Origin: Chionis minor
Lineage: Eukaryota > Chordata > Aves > Charadriiformes > Chionididae
Assembly (NCBI GenBank): GCA_013398295.1
Contig: VZSF01003342.1
Coordinates: forward strand, 465,932-529,931
Length of the DNA stretch: 64,000 nucleotides
Direction of reading: 5' to 3'
Positions within the stretch are counted from its first letter, which is position 1. Each line of letters begins with the position of its first letter. Position numbers and translations under genes: made by a program. Of the stretch, positions 63,991 to 64,000 are shown in pieces. The notes beneath the pieces are model-generated. The model ran no database searches. It had not been told where the DNA came from and was given only the letters and a program-made list of their open reading frames with translations.

Positions 63991-64000
63991 CCCCCCCCCC
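63991..64000 (+). repeat. C homopolymer at the window edge
   Basis: At least ten C bases end the window; true length unknown. Confidence 0.9.

Larger units (their letters stand above)
55486..64000 (-). other. SCN1A intron upstream of the 282-nt exon (partial)
   Basis: 8.5 kb without a recognisable channel exon, so the next upstream exon (123 nt in mammals) lies beyond the right edge. Contains a tRNA-like element (57660-57915), a GTTT microsatellite (58621-58643), a GA microsatellite (63515-63540) and a terminal C run at the window edge. Confidence 0.75.

Overview
The window looks like nuclear DNA of a bird. It carries two vertebrate genes with short avian-type introns, fragments of CR1 LINEs with CR1-type 3' ends, and an LTR that I recognise (from memory, without a search) as a family common in bird genomes. 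Both genes lie on the minus strand and are arranged in tandem as in human 2q24 (SCN1A followed by TTC21B), so this is conserved vertebrate synteny and not an operon-like or prokaryotic locus.

Region 1, about 102-40803 (minus): the whole coding part of TTC21B (IFT139, the intraflagellar transport complex A retrograde transport subunit). I could place all 29 coding exons. Their lengths sum to 3951 nt, i.e. 1316 codons plus stop, the length I recall for the human protein, and every exon-exon phase closes without a frameshift. The 3' UTR runs off the left edge. The 5' end lies in a CpG-rich block (about 40370-41165) with four CCAAT boxes facing the gene.

Inside TTC21B the introns are mostly AT-rich and unremarkable. 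The exception is a 2.3-kb mobile-element cluster in intron 21 (10683-13025): two CR1 copies placed tail to tail, next to an antisense LTR that is itself split by a second, sense-strand LTR-like insertion flanked by a 7-bp direct repeat. Other CR1 tails lie at 16132-16392 and 25005-25120. A diverged direct duplication of about 100 bp lies in intron 17. Intron 27 appears to be of the GC-AG class.

Region 2, about 42315-55485 (minus), intron sequence to 64000: the 3' third of a voltage-gated sodium channel alpha gene, assigned to SCN1A (Nav1.1) by its C-terminal tail and by synteny. It has six exons (282, 54, 138, 105, 271 and 1169 coding nt) covering domain III pore to C-terminus, with the IFM inactivation particle, the DEKA lysine and alanine, the domain IV voltage sensor, the IQ motif and a PPxY motif. 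The intron between the 138- and 105-nt exons is an AT-AC intron with a U2-like donor. From 55486 to the right edge is the intron upstream of the 282-nt exon. It contains a tRNA-like (SINE-type) element and no exon I can recognise.

The two products are not in one pathway: one acts in cilia, the other in neuronal excitability. I see no sign of a previously undescribed multi-gene system. The most notable items are the two non-canonical introns, the nested LTR insertion and the tRNA-like element.
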